Source: Cohaesibacter sp.
GTDB taxonomy: Bacteria > Pseudomonadota > Alphaproteobacteria > Rhizobiales > Cohaesibacteraceae
Direction of reading: 5' to 3'
DNA length: 64,000 bases
Assembly: GCA_025210795.1 (NCBI GenBank)
Contig: JAOAQZ010000039.1
Coordinates: forward strand, 1 to 64,000
In this document: positions 1-8,445 of the stretch, piece by piece
Layout: the number at the start of each line of letters is the position of its first letter
How positions within the stretch are numbered: position 1 is the first letter of the stretch
Translations under genes and position numbers: made by a program
The notes under the pieces: generated by a model
What the model saw: the letters and a program-made list of their open reading frames with translations, nothing else
Told to the model about the DNA's origin: nothing
Databases searched by the model: none

Positions 1-9
1 ACCCTTAAT

Positions 10-85
10 TGGCTCCCCAGGCCGGACTCGAACCAGCGACCCAGCGATTAACAGTCGCTTGCTCTACCAACTGAGCTACTGGGGA
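10..85 (-). tRNA. tRNA-Asn (anticodon GTT)
   Basis: Read on the minus strand this 76-base segment folds as a full cloverleaf. The acceptor strand TCCCCAG pairs with CTGGGGA, the D-arm has AGCTCAGTTGGTAGAGC, the anticodon loop reads CTGTTAA with GTT, the T-arm is GGTTCGAGTCC, and CCA is encoded at the 3' end. No neighbouring gene shares its transcript visibly. Confidence 0.97.
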
Positions 86-327
86 AAACTGTTTTCATCA
101 AAGCAGCTAAAAAGCGCTATCGATGTTGGTGAAGTGGTTTCTAATAGAGGGGATCGAACTTGCCAAGCATTTTTTTGCAAAGTGAGGGACTTTTTTTCAT
201 GGTGGTGGAAAATTTGCTTCAAAATTCTTCAGGGCTGGAATTGATCAGATTTTCCCCTATTTAAAGGCTGTCACATCACAGGTGCAACAGAGCCAATTTC
301 ATTCCCTCAAGCAATGCAGGTTGAAAC

Positions 328-612
328 ATGATTACGCCCAAGAAACAGATCTCCATTGGTCAATGGACTGTCTCTATGCCCGGCACACCTGCTGCACGGC
401 GCTGGCTGGGGCTGGGACTGGTTTTGGGCGGTGTTCTGGGCTTTCTGCCTGTGCTTGGTTTTTGGATGATCCCGCTGGGGCTCTTTGTTCTCTCAATTGA
501 TCAGCCCTATTTACGTCGTCTGCGCCGCAAATGGCAGATATTGGCAGAGCGAAAGAGCAGGGATGATGAGCTCATTATAAAAATTCAGGGCGGGCAAAAA
601 AGCCAGCAATAG
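328..612 (+). CDS. small membrane protein, PGPGW-like
   Basis: A 94-residue protein of unknown function. A hydrophobic stretch from about residue 27 to 56 (GLGLVLGGVLGFLPVLGFWM then IPLGLFVLSID) could form one hairpin or two short membrane helices. It is followed by a strongly basic segment (RRLRRKW), which by the positive-inside rule should face the cytoplasm. The layout resembles the PGPGW family of small putative transmembrane proteins, with FLPVLGFW in place of the usual Pro-Gly-Pro-Gly-Trp turn; this is a pattern resemblance only. The start codon has only a weak ribosome site. It lies 140 bases upstream of the nuclease-like gene on the same strand, so a shared transcript is possible. Confidence 0.55.
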   Translation: MITPKKQISIGQWTVSMPGTPAARRWLGLGLVLGGVLGFLPVLGFWMIPLGLFVLSIDQPYLRRLRRKWQILAERKSRDDELIIKIQGGQKSQQ

Positions 613-754
613 GGCGCGTTGACTCGTGTGGACTGCATGATGGATTTATCAAAGCAAAGCCATAGAGCAACTATATGAGACTGGTCGGCTTGAATAACTA
701 TGATAGTCTGTCTTTCTCTATTTGCTACCTGCCATAGGTTAAGAAGGACAAACA

Positions 755-1489
755 ATGCCCCAGCCAACGATTGCCGATCTGATCAAGAAAAAAGGGGCCT
801 GGCTTGATGAGGACAGAACCGGCAGCTTACGCTTGGCGCGCAAGCATTCTGCGGCCAGTGTGGCGATTGCCAACCAATATAGAGCCTTTGAGCGGATCAG
901 GACCCGTCTCTTTAAAGGAACGATTCGCCATTCTGATCTTAATCCAACCGAAGCATGCATTGTTGAAGCGCTGATGGACGCTGATTTGATCCGCGAGATG
1001 CCTGACGGTGGCCTCAGGGCAGATTCGGCTGGCTCTCGCCGCTACATCACCGGTGGCTGGCTGGAAGAGGTGGCCTGCCTTGCAGCATTGGAAGCCGGTG
1101 CTGATGAAGCACTCTACGGCCAATCAGTCAGTTGGCGGGTAGATGGCTATTACGGAGAAAACGAAATTGATGTCATTGCCCGCTATGGCTCGCGGCTGGC
1201 TTTTTACTCCTGCAAGGCTTTTGGGGCGTCTTACAGAAAGTCCAACGACCGCAGGCGCAAAAAGCTGATGGAAGCTCTGCACGAGGCTGATAATATGGCC
1301 GATCATTTCGGCTCGGAAAATGCCTTTGTCGGGCTGATCCTGTCAACAGATCTCTATGACCATTATAATCGCAAACCCAAATATGAAGCCCTGTTTGGTA
1401 AGGCACGCGCGCTCAATGTCCAACTGATCACCCTGGATGATCTCAAATGGCACAATCTGGTAAATGCCATGGGAAAAGCTACAGAATAG
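755..1489 (+). CDS. Card1-like (DUF1887) nuclease-fold protein without CARF domain
   Basis: A 244-residue protein. From residue 99 on it matches the DUF1887 endonuclease domain that forms the C-terminal half of Card1/Can2-type CRISPR ancillary nucleases: GGWLEE at 100-105, NEID at 136-139, a beta strand LAFYSCKA ending at 155, and a closing KARALNVQLITLDDL. In the PD-(D/E)XK scheme, D139 and K154 are present, but the acid normally found two residues before the Lys (ECK in the family) is Ser152. The first ~95 residues are helical, and residues 61-90 resemble a winged-helix. There is no CARF ligand domain and no CRISPR array or cas gene in the window. The product may be an inactive or altered nuclease; its substrate is unknown. 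Family assignment is by motif recognition. Confidence 0.65.
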   Translation: MPQPTIADLIKKKGAWLDEDRTGSLRLARKHSAASVAIANQYRAFERIRTRLFKGTIRHSDLNPTEACIVEALMDADLIREMPDGGLRADSAGSRRYITGGWLEEVACLAALEAGADEALYGQSVSWRVDGYYGENEIDVIARYGSRLAFYSCKAFGASYRKSNDRRRKKLMEALHEADNMADHFGSENAFVGLILSTDLYDHYNRKPKYEALFGKARALNVQLITLDDLKWHNLVNAMGKATE

Positions 1490-1572
1490 GTAGCTTGGAG
1501 AGCTTGCAGGGCCATGCACACGAGCCTGTTAACGGCCAGATTGCTGTTTTGGGATTATACAAGGGAGAGAAT

Positions 1573-1646
1573 TGGAGGCTCGAGCCGGAATCGAACCGGC
1601 GTACACGGATTTGCAATCCGCTGCGTCACCACTCCGCCATCGAGCC
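1573..1646 (-). tRNA. tRNA-Cys (anticodon GCA)
   Basis: On the minus strand the 74-base segment gives acceptor GGCTCGA pairing with TCGAGCC, then T and CCA. The anticodon loop ATTGCAAAT carries GCA, and the T-arm is GGTTCGATTCC. It sits between the nuclease-like gene and pcm, antisense to both. Confidence 0.97.
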
Positions 1647-1918
1647 TTCCGCGTTGTGGTGGGAGGTGTATAGCGAAAGCGATGGAAGGGGACAAGTCGA
1701 TATCCACCAAAATTTGAACTTTTTATCGAAACTCGCCTAATGAGTTGTTCAAACTGCGACATTTACGGCTAAAATCACCAATCCACTCTTGCAACAGCGC
1801 CAAGGCGGCGATAATCACGAGGGGGTAGGCGGGAATGCGTGGAATCCGGGCTTTGACCAAGCGCGATCCATTCTATCTCCTAGCCTTTAGGGATCAACAA
1901 ATACAGGATATTTCTGTC

Positions 1919-2572
1919 ATGGGCGAATATGCAGACGCGCGCCGTCAAATGGTGGATAACCAAATCAGAACCACCGATGTGACCGCATATAATGTGCTGG
2001 ATGCTTTTGGCTCTGTGCCACGAGAATTGTTCGTCCCGACCAATCAGCGCGCGCTGGCCTATAGCGATGCCGATATCCAGATTTCTAACAGCCGCATGAT
2101 GATGCAACCATCCCCTTTGGCCAAGATGCTGCAACTGGCAGACATCACGCCAGACGATGTGGTGCTCGTCATCGGTTCCAATAGCGGCTATTCAGCAGCT
2201 CTTGCTTCCAAAATGGGCAACACAATCGTTGCCGTTGAAAGCGACGAAGCGCTGGTAGAACAAGCCCAGACGACACTGTCGGAGCTTGGGTGCGATAATG
2301 TTGCCGTCATAGCGTCTGACATTACCAAGGGCTATGCATCAGAAGGCCCTTACGATGTTATCTTCATTGAGGGGGCGGTTGAAGCTGTGCCACAAGATTT
2401 GCTGGCCCAGCTTAAAGAAGGCGGATGCCTTGTTTGTGTGGATGGTAAGGAACGCCGCGCAGAAGCTGTGAAGATCCTGCGCAATGGGGATAACTTCTCA
2501 TCGATGCCAGCCTTTGACACCAATGCCCCGGCCTTGGAAGAATTTGCAAAGCCTGCTGTTTTTAAATTCTGA
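1919..2572 (+). CDS. pcm: protein-L-isoaspartate O-methyltransferase family protein
   Basis: A 217-residue SAM-dependent methyltransferase of the PCMT family, which repairs isoaspartyl residues in damaged proteins. The N-terminal signature MVDNQIRTTDV is typical of the alphaproteobacterial branch found beside tolC, as here. The SAM-binding motif I reads VVLVIGSNSGYSAALA (about residues 81-96), where the family usually has GxGSGY; an Asn occupies a Gly position. The motif MMQPSPLAKML (about 61-71) matches the substrate-loop region. The frame stays open upstream to 1835, but the ATG at 1919 gives the normal family start and length. Enzymatic isoaspartate activity in this branch is inferred from the family. 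A rho-independent terminator follows the stop. Confidence 0.88.
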   Translation: MGEYADARRQMVDNQIRTTDVTAYNVLDAFGSVPRELFVPTNQRALAYSDADIQISNSRMMMQPSPLAKMLQLADITPDDVVLVIGSNSGYSAALASKMGNTIVAVESDEALVEQAQTTLSELGCDNVAVIASDITKGYASEGPYDVIFIEGAVEAVPQDLLAQLKEGGCLVCVDGKERRAEAVKILRNGDNFSSMPAFDTNAPALEEFAKPAVFKF

Positions 2573-2600
2573 ATAAAAACACAAACTTAAAACTATACAA

Positions 2601-2629
2601 ACCGCCTGTATCTTTGCAGGCGGTTTTTT
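2601..2629 (+). terminator. terminator of pcm
   Basis: Inverted repeat ACCGCCTG (2601-2608) and CAGGCGGT (2617-2624) followed by six T residues, 29 bases after the pcm stop. Confidence 0.9.
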
Positions 2630-2715
2630 GTTATCTATGTTCAAAAGTGCGAAAATACATTTAGTTACAAAAGTTCTGTATAAACTTAGGGCCAATCTGT
2701 TGCCTGAATGCAGCA

Positions 2716-2731
2716 TTAATGGTTTTTTAAC
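2716..2731 (+). promoter_or_regulatory. possible CtrA box upstream of tolC
   Basis: The sequence TTAATGGTTTTTTAAC fits TTAA-N7-TTAAC, the full recognition pattern of the alphaproteobacterial cell-cycle regulator CtrA. It lies about 130 bases before the tolC start, in an AT-rich intergenic stretch. Pattern match only; such a site can arise by chance in T-rich DNA. Confidence 0.35.
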
Positions 2732-2860
2732 ATCCAAATTAGTCAGGGCTCTAGGAATGTAACGTCACACCCCCTATGTTGGCCCGATATATGAAGAATC
2801 GGACTGGGCTGTCTCTTCCCCCGTTGGGGTCGTGATGCTGGTTGGAGTAGGAGTGTGGGC

Positions 2861-4252
2861 GTGAAAAGCTTGAAAATGGCAACCCTGTGCGCAGTTGCAG
2901 CACTTGCCCTAAATGTATCTGATGCGTCGGCAGAAAATCTGCAGCAAGCTTTATCAATGGCTTACGGAAATAACCCGACCTTGAATGCAGCCCGTGCCGA
3001 ACTGCGTGCGATTGATGAAAATGTCTCACAAGCGCTTTCAGGCTATCGTCCAACCGTGACCGGCTCAGGCTCAGCCACCCGCCAATGGACTTCCATTGAA
3101 CAGCTCTCTGGTCCATCCAAAAGAAATGAGACCAACTCCACTTCTCTTGGCGTGCAGGTCAATCAGATCCTGTTTCGTGGCATGCGCACGAAAAATGGTG
3201 TGAAACAGGCCGAAGCCAGTGTCCGCGCCGCGCGTGCTACTTTGGAAAATACAGAACAGACCATCCTGTTTAATGTTGCAACAGCCTATATGGATGTGCT
3301 CCGCGATCAGGCTATTCTGGAACTGCGCAAGCAGAATGTTTCTTTTTTGAGAGAACAAGTCCGGTCCGCAAAGGATCGGTTTGCGGTAGGTGAAACCATT
3401 TCAACCGATGTCGCTCAGGCCGAAGCGCGTCTGTCCGGTGCTATATCGCAAGTCAATTTTGCAAAGGCAAATCTGTCTTCCAGCCGTGCTAACTATCAAT
3501 TGCTCGTGGGCAAAAAGCCAGGCAAGCTGTCGGCAGGTTATGCCGTCGATAAGCTGTTCCCACGCAAACTGTCTGGTGCCATTGGTGCAGCACTTAGTGA
3601 ACATCCGACCATTCGTGCATCTCAGCATAACGTAGATGCCGCGCAAATGGCTGTAAAAGTTGCACAGGGCGAGCTGATGCCGACAGTAAGCCTGCAAGGG
3701 ACGGCCAATCGTTCATGGAGTGATCAATCTGGTGGCGGCACATCAAGCCGGGATACCACGACCAATAGTGCTCAGATTACCGGCTCTATCTCTGTGCCGC
3801 TTTATCAGGGTGGGCGGGTTAGTTCGCAAGTGCGTCAAGCCAAGGAAACACTTGGTCAGCGCCGTATCCAGCTTGATCTGGCGCGTGATCAGGTTCGCTC
3901 CAATGTCATTTCTTCATGGGGCGTTCTGGAAGCCGCCGTTCCGCAAATTACTGCAGCCCAAGCTCAGGTGGAAGCCTCTCGTCTTGCTTTGCGCGGTGTG
4001 ATTGAAGAGCGCGGAGTAGGGCAGCGGACCACTCTTGATGTGTTGAACTCCCAAGGGGAGTTGATTGATGCACGCATCTCACTGGTTACTGCACAAAGAG
4101 ACCGTATCGTTGCCTCTTACCGTATTGCCTCTGCTATCGGTCGCTTGTCTGCGCAAAAACTGAACTTGCGCGTAACCCATTATAATCCCAAGAAGCATTA
4201 TAATCAGGTTCGCGATAAATGGTTTGGTCTGCGCACGCCAGATGGCCGCTAA
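2861..4252 (+). CDS. tolC: TolC family outer membrane efflux channel
   Basis: A ~463-residue outer membrane protein of the TolC family, the exit duct for type I secretion and tripartite efflux pumps. It begins with a signal peptide (MKSLKMATLCAVAALALNVS, cleavage near DASA/ENL). Two repeats of the coiled-coil/beta-barrel unit follow: the first opens with LQQALSMAYGNNPTLNAAR, the second with ALSEHPTIRASQHNVDAAQ near residue 245. Two GTG codons are candidate starts, 2855 and 2861; 2861 has a GGAG-type site at better spacing. The order pcm-tolC-popZ-valS is conserved in this bacterial group. It has its own terminator. The RND pump at 26513-30733 has no outer membrane gene beside it, so this TolC could serve it; that is inference. 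Confidence 0.93.
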   Translation: MKSLKMATLCAVAALALNVSDASAENLQQALSMAYGNNPTLNAARAELRAIDENVSQALSGYRPTVTGSGSATRQWTSIEQLSGPSKRNETNSTSLGVQVNQILFRGMRTKNGVKQAEASVRAARATLENTEQTILFNVATAYMDVLRDQAILELRKQNVSFLREQVRSAKDRFAVGETISTDVAQAEARLSGAISQVNFAKANLSSSRANYQLLVGKKPGKLSAGYAVDKLFPRKLSGAIGAALSEHPTIRASQHNVDAAQMAVKVAQGELMPTVSLQGTANRSWSDQSGGGTSSRDTTTNSAQITGSISVPLYQGGRVSSQVRQAKETLGQRRIQLDLARDQVRSNVISSWGVLEAAVPQITAAQAQVEASRLALRGVIEERGVGQRTTLDVLNSQGELIDARISLVTAQRDRIVASYRIASAIGRLSAQKLNLRVTHYNPKKHYNQVRDKWFGLRTPDGR

Positions 4253-4275
4253 TAGAGCCAAATTTGAGTTTGAAA

Positions 4276-4303
4276 AGCCGGAGCATTAAGCTCCGGTTTT
4301 TTT
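4276..4303 (+). terminator. terminator of tolC
   Basis: CCGGAGC (4278-4284) and GCTCCGG (4290-4296) with a five-base loop and a run of seven T residues, 25 bases after the tolC stop. Confidence 0.9.
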
Positions 4304-4471
4304 ATGTCCAGCCTCAAAGGCAAAGAAAATGGACATCTTGTTTTCTGTGGGAGGAAGTGCGGGATAGTGGGGAAATCGCTTCTTGTGCTGTTTCTTGCCC
4401 ACAAGAATGATGCTTTTTTACTGAACAGATTTTCAGTTCAATCTAAACCGCCTATAGTGATAGAAGGAACG

Positions 4472-4496
4472 AATCATATCTGCGGTGGATATGATT
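4472..4496 (+). promoter_or_regulatory. perfect inverted repeat upstream of popZ
   Basis: AATCATATC (4472-4480), seven-base spacer TGCGGTG, GATATGATT (4488-4496). It lies 37 bases before the popZ ATG and just downstream of a plausible promoter (TATAGT at about 4453-4458, with TTTCAG 16 bases earlier). It could be an operator or a hairpin in the popZ leader RNA; the sequence alone does not decide. Confidence 0.5.
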
Positions 4497-4533
4497 TGTA
4501 ACGTTGCTGGTTTATCAGTTTTCGGGTGAGGCC

Positions 4534-5316
4534 ATGTCAAATACCAATGCAGCTCAGGAACCTTCAATGGAGGAAATTCTGGCGTCTATTCGCCGGATTA
4601 TCTCCGATGAAGAAGCCGCTATTGGCGGAGAAGAACCTGCCCAGGCAGAAGCTGCAGCGGAGCCGGAAGCGGACGCAAATACGGAGATGGATCAAGACGA
4701 TCTTGATGCATTGTTTGATTCTCCCGCATCCGAACCAGAAGAAGAACCTGCCGCAGAAGATGATATGGCTGCAATGATGGCTGCCATGGAAGCGGATGCC
4801 GAGCCTGAGGCCGCTGAAGAAGACGTGCTTGAACTCTCCACCGAGTGGCAAGAGCAGGATCTGGTGCAGCCACAGGAAGATGATCTGGTCTTCATGGAAG
4901 ACGAGTTCGAACCCGCGCCAGAGCCGGAGCCCGTTGCCGTAACGCCAGATCCAACCCCCGAGCCAGAGCCAGCCCCTGCACTTCAGGACGCCTTGCATCG
5001 CGAGCTCGAGGAGAAGGTTCCACCGCTTCTCAAAGCAACGATTGAAACCGCTCCCACGCCAATTGACAATCTTCCAGATGTCGAAAAAGGCATGCCTCTG
5101 GTCTCCAGCCAGACAAGTGAAGTGGTGACCAATGCTTTTGACAATCTGACCCACACAATTTTAAGCAACAATACCCGCACCATGGAAAATGTGGTGGAGG
5201 ATATGTTGCGCCCCATGCTCAAAGCATGGCTGGATCAGAATTTGCCTGTAATGGTAGAGCGCCTTGTCCGCGCCGAGATCGAACGAGTGTCCAGGGGCGA
5301 GCAGCATTACCGCTGA
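4534..5316 (+). CDS. popZ: PopZ-type polar organising protein (DUF2497)
   Basis: A 260-residue acidic protein of the DUF2497/PopZ family. In Caulobacter, PopZ forms a polar matrix that anchors the ParB-bound chromosome origin and recruits cell-cycle proteins. The N-terminal helix EPSMEEILASIRRIISDEEA (residues 8-27) is the conserved partner-binding helix. A long Glu/Pro/Ala-rich disordered region follows (about 30-160). The C-terminal helices, including NVVEDMLRPMLKAWLDQNLP and VMVERLVRAEIERVSRGE, form the oligomerisation module. The frame is open ten codons further upstream, but the ATG at 4534 has a GGGTGAGG site and puts the conserved helix at the usual distance. It sits just upstream of valS, as in related genomes. 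Confidence 0.9.
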   Translation: MSNTNAAQEPSMEEILASIRRIISDEEAAIGGEEPAQAEAAAEPEADANTEMDQDDLDALFDSPASEPEEEPAAEDDMAAMMAAMEADAEPEAAEEDVLELSTEWQEQDLVQPQEDDLVFMEDEFEPAPEPEPVAVTPDPTPEPEPAPALQDALHRELEEKVPPLLKATIETAPTPIDNLPDVEKGMPLVSSQTSEVVTNAFDNLTHTILSNNTRTMENVVEDMLRPMLKAWLDQNLPVMVERLVRAEIERVSRGEQHYR

Positions 5317-5583
5317 TCGCCCGCACCAACCTTTCTCAAATTTACTCCCATCCGCTGTGGTTTTCTTAGCTCTTTTGGGCGAAAAACCACCCGATAAAGG
5401 CCAGATAGCATCAAGCATCTGGCCAGACGGTTGACAGACCTGTGGCGATGGGATTTACACCATATCCAAGACACCTAGCGATCTGTGCGCGCATAGGGCA
5501 CAAGCACAGAAGCCAATCTTGCAAAGGCAAGGGCAGGGCGCATCTGCATTTCATGCGCGGGTCCCTTGCAACATGGAAGTACA

Positions 5584-8301
5584 ATGCTGGAAAAAACATT
5601 CGATGCGGCCTCAGTTGAGCCGCGCCTTTATCAAGCGTGGGAAGAAACCGGTGCTTTTAATGCCGGTGCAGGCAAAAAAGACGGCGAAGACAGCTTTTGC
5701 ATTGTGATTCCGCCGCCGAATGTGACCGGCTCTTTGCATATGGGCCATGCGCTGAACAACACCCTTCAGGATATCATGATCCGCTACCATCGCATGGGCG
5801 GCAAGGATGTGCTGTGGCAGCCGGGCATGGACCATGCGGGCATTGCAACGCAAATGGTTGTTGAGCGCCAGTTGGCCGCCAATAATGAGCCGGGCCGCCG
5901 CGATATGGGACGTGAAAAGTTCCTTGAGCGGGTTTGGCAATGGAAAGGGGAATCTGGCGGCACTATTTTCAACCAGCTTCGCCGCCTTGGTGCCTCTGCC
6001 GACTGGTCTCGCGAGCGCTTCACAATGGATGAAGGCCTCTCACGCGCTGTGCAGAAAGTCTTTATCGAGCTCTATAACGAGGGCCTGATCTATAAGGACA
6101 AGCGTCTGGTTAACTGGGACCCGCATTTCCTCACCGCCATTTCCGATCTGGAAGTTGAGCAAAAGGAAATGAACGGCCATATGTGGAACCTGTCTTACCC
6201 GATCGAAGGGGAAGAGGGCCGCACCATTACCGTCTCCACCACCCGGCCAGAAACCATGCTGGGCGATACCGCCGTCATCGTTCATCCAGACGACGAGCGC
6301 TATAAGGATCTGATCGGCAAGAATGTCATGCTGCCGCTTGTTGGTCGTCGCATCCCGATCATTGCCGATGATTATGTCGATCTAGAAACCGGCACTGGCG
6401 CGATGAAAGTAACGCCTGCTCACGATTTCAATGACTTTGACATCGGCAAGCGTCACGACCTGCCAATGATCAACATCATGACACGCGAAGCCAATATCTG
6501 GCTCAAAGACAATGAAGATTTCCTGGCGGGCGTTGAACAATCTGACGAACTGGCCGAGACCATCGCTGCTCTCGACGGGGTTGAGCGCTTTAAGGCACGT
6601 AAGATCGTTGTCGAGATGTTCGAGCAGAAAGGCTTGCTCGCCGGCATCGACGATCATGTCAACATGACCCCGCATGGCGACCGCTCCGGCGTTGTGATCG
6701 AGCCATACCTGACCGACCAGTGGTTCTGCGATGCACAAACGCTTGCAAAACCTGCCATTGCGTCCGTCAAGGAAGGGCGCACCAATTTCGTGCCCAAAAA
6801 CTGGGAAAAGACTTACTTTGAATGGATGGAAAATATCCAGCCATGGTGTATCTCTCGCCAGCTTTGGTGGGGCCACCAGATCCCGGCCTGGTATGGTCCG
6901 GATGAGAAGGTCTTTGTAGCTGCGACTGAGGCAGAAGCCGCCGAGCAAGCCAAAGCCCATTATGGTAAGGATGTTGAACTGACCCGCGATGAAGACGTGC
7001 TCGACACATGGTTCTCGTCCGCGCTGTGGCCATTCTCTACCCTTGGCTGGCCAGACAAAACCCCGGAGCTTGATAAATATTATCAAACAGACGTGCTCGT
7101 CACCGGCTTTGACATCATCTTCTTCTGGGTTGCCCGTATGATGATGATGTCCCTTCACTTCATGAAGGAAGAGCCATTCCACACGGTCTATGTCCATGCT
7201 CTGGTTCGCGATGAAAAAGGCGCGAAAATGTCCAAGTCCAAGGGCAATGTGATCGACCCGCTTGATCTGGTTGACGAATATGGCGCCGATGCCGTTCGCT
7301 TCACGCTGGCTGCGATGGCCGCGCAAGGGCGCGACATCAAATTGGCCACCAGCCGCGTTGCGGGCTACCGTAATTTCGGCACCAAGCTGTGGAACGCCAC
7401 CCGTTTTACCCAGATGAATGGCTGTGCCCGCGCCGAAGGGTTTGACCCTAATGGCGTGACGGAAACAGTCAATCGCTGGATTGTCACCGAGCTTGCCAAA
7501 ACAGCAGGGGAAGTCTCCGATGCTATTGAAACCTATCGCTTTAACGATGCCGCCAATGCGCTTTATCGCTTTGTCTGGAACATGTATTGCGATTGGTATA
7601 TCGAGCTGACCAAACCAATCCTGCAAGCTGAGGGCGATAGCGCAGCCAAAACCGAGACCCAAGCTTGCGTGGCATGGGTTCTCGATCAGATCTGCCTGCT
7701 TCTGCACCCCTTCATGCCTTTCATCACCGAAGAGCTGTGGGCGGAAACCGGCAAAACTGGCCCGGCGCGCGAAGGCTTGCTGATTTTGGAAGAATGGCCA
7801 AGCTACCACATCGAAGACACGGGCGCGGCTGACGAAATCAACTGGTTGGTTGATGTAATCACCGCGATCCGCTCGGTCCGCGCCGAGATGAATATCCCGC
7901 CATCCACCCAGCTCAAACTGGAAGTGGTGGGAGCGTCTGACGCATCGCAAAGCCGCCTTGAAGGCCAGAAGGCCATCATCAAGCGCATGACCCGCGCCGA
8001 AGAGATCAAAATCTCAAGCGAAGTCCCGCAAGGCTCCGCTCAGGTCGTGGTCGGAGAGGCAACCCTTTGCCTGCCACTTGCCGGCGTCATCGATCTTGAG
8101 GCAGAAAAAGCCCGCCTTGAAAAAGAGATCGACAAGATCTCAAAGGTAGCCGCCAAATTCTCCGGCAAGCTGAACAACGAACGCTTCGTCGCCAATGCAC
8201 CAGCAGAAATCGTCGAAGAGCAAAAAACAAAACTGGCCGAGCAAGAAGCCCTTAAAGCCAAAGTACAAGAAGCCCTAAACCGCATCCTGTCAGCGCTTTA
8301 A
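5584..8301 (+). CDS. valS: valyl-tRNA synthetase
   Basis: A 905-residue class I aminoacyl-tRNA synthetase that charges tRNA-Val. The HIGH-type motif is PNVTGSLHMGHAL (around residues 45-57) and the KMSKS motif is AKMSKSKGN (around 548-556). The editing CP1 domain lies between them (TTRPETMLGDTA; the TPAHDFNDFDIGKRH segment is present). The C-terminal end is the coiled coil typical of ValRS (AEKARLEKEIDKISKVAAKF). The ATG at 5584 follows a GGAAG site; an in-frame TTG at 5566 is less likely. Length is normal for the family. It ends at a strong bidirectional terminator shared with the convergent LysR gene. Confidence 0.97.
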   Translation: MLEKTFDAASVEPRLYQAWEETGAFNAGAGKKDGEDSFCIVIPPPNVTGSLHMGHALNNTLQDIMIRYHRMGGKDVLWQPGMDHAGIATQMVVERQLAANNEPGRRDMGREKFLERVWQWKGESGGTIFNQLRRLGASADWSRERFTMDEGLSRAVQKVFIELYNEGLIYKDKRLVNWDPHFLTAISDLEVEQKEMNGHMWNLSYPIEGEEGRTITVSTTRPETMLGDTAVIVHPDDERYKDLIGKNVMLPLVGRRIPIIADDYVDLETGTGAMKVTPAHDFNDFDIGKRHDLPMINIMTREANIWLKDNEDFLAGVEQSDELAETIAALDGVERFKARKIVVEMFEQKGLLAGIDDHVNMTPHGDRSGVVIEPYLTDQWFCDAQTLAKPAIASVKEGRTNFVPKNWEKTYFEWMENIQPWCISRQLWWGHQIPAWYGPDEKVFVAATEAEAAEQAKAHYGKDVELTRDEDVLDTWFSSALWPFSTLGWPDKTPELDKYYQTDVLVTGFDIIFFWVARMMMMSLHFMKEEPFHTVYVHALVRDEKGAKMSKSKGNVIDPLDLVDEYGADAVRFTLAAMAAQGRDIKLATSRVAGYRNFGTKLWNATRFTQMNGCARAEGFDPNGVTETVNRWIVTELAKTAGEVSDAIETYRFNDAANALYRFVWNMYCDWYIELTKPILQAEGDSAAKTETQACVAWVLDQICLLLHPFMPFITEELWAETGKTGPAREGLLILEEWPSYHIEDTGAADEINWLVDVITAIRSVRAEMNIPPSTQLKLEVVGASDASQSRLEGQKAIIKRMTRAEEIKISSEVPQGSAQVVVGEATLCLPLAGVIDLEAEKARLEKEIDKISKVAAKFSGKLNNERFVANAPAEIVEEQKTKLAEQEALKAKVQEALNRILSAL

Positions 8302-8315
8302 GAAGCAATCGGTTT

Positions 8316-8369
8316 CAAAAAAACAAAAGCCCCGGCGGAGAGTAATCCGCCGGGGCTTTTGTTTTATAT
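8316..8369. terminator. bidirectional terminator between valS and lysR-type gene
   Basis: A 16-bp perfect stem (8324-8339 with 8346-8361, core AGCCCCGGCGGA) and a six-base loop. T runs lie on the plus side (8362-8365) and, on the minus side, opposite the A run at 8317-8323. It can end both the valS transcript and the convergent regulator transcript. Confidence 0.92.
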
Positions 8370-8445
8370 GTCGTTAACTTGAAGCACCATCTTTGCTTCA
8401 AGCCCTCTTTTTGATCTTCGCTGTGATGGTTAGAGGCTTCACCAA

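Noticed and set aside
5357-5390. Inverted repeat GTGGTTTT/AAAACCAC between popZ and valS
   Set aside because: Long loop and no T run; not convincing as a terminator, and no other role is suggested.
6382-7950. Open frame of 522 codons on the minus strand
   Set aside because: It lies wholly antisense inside valS, has no protein family resemblance, and reflects codon bias of the real gene.
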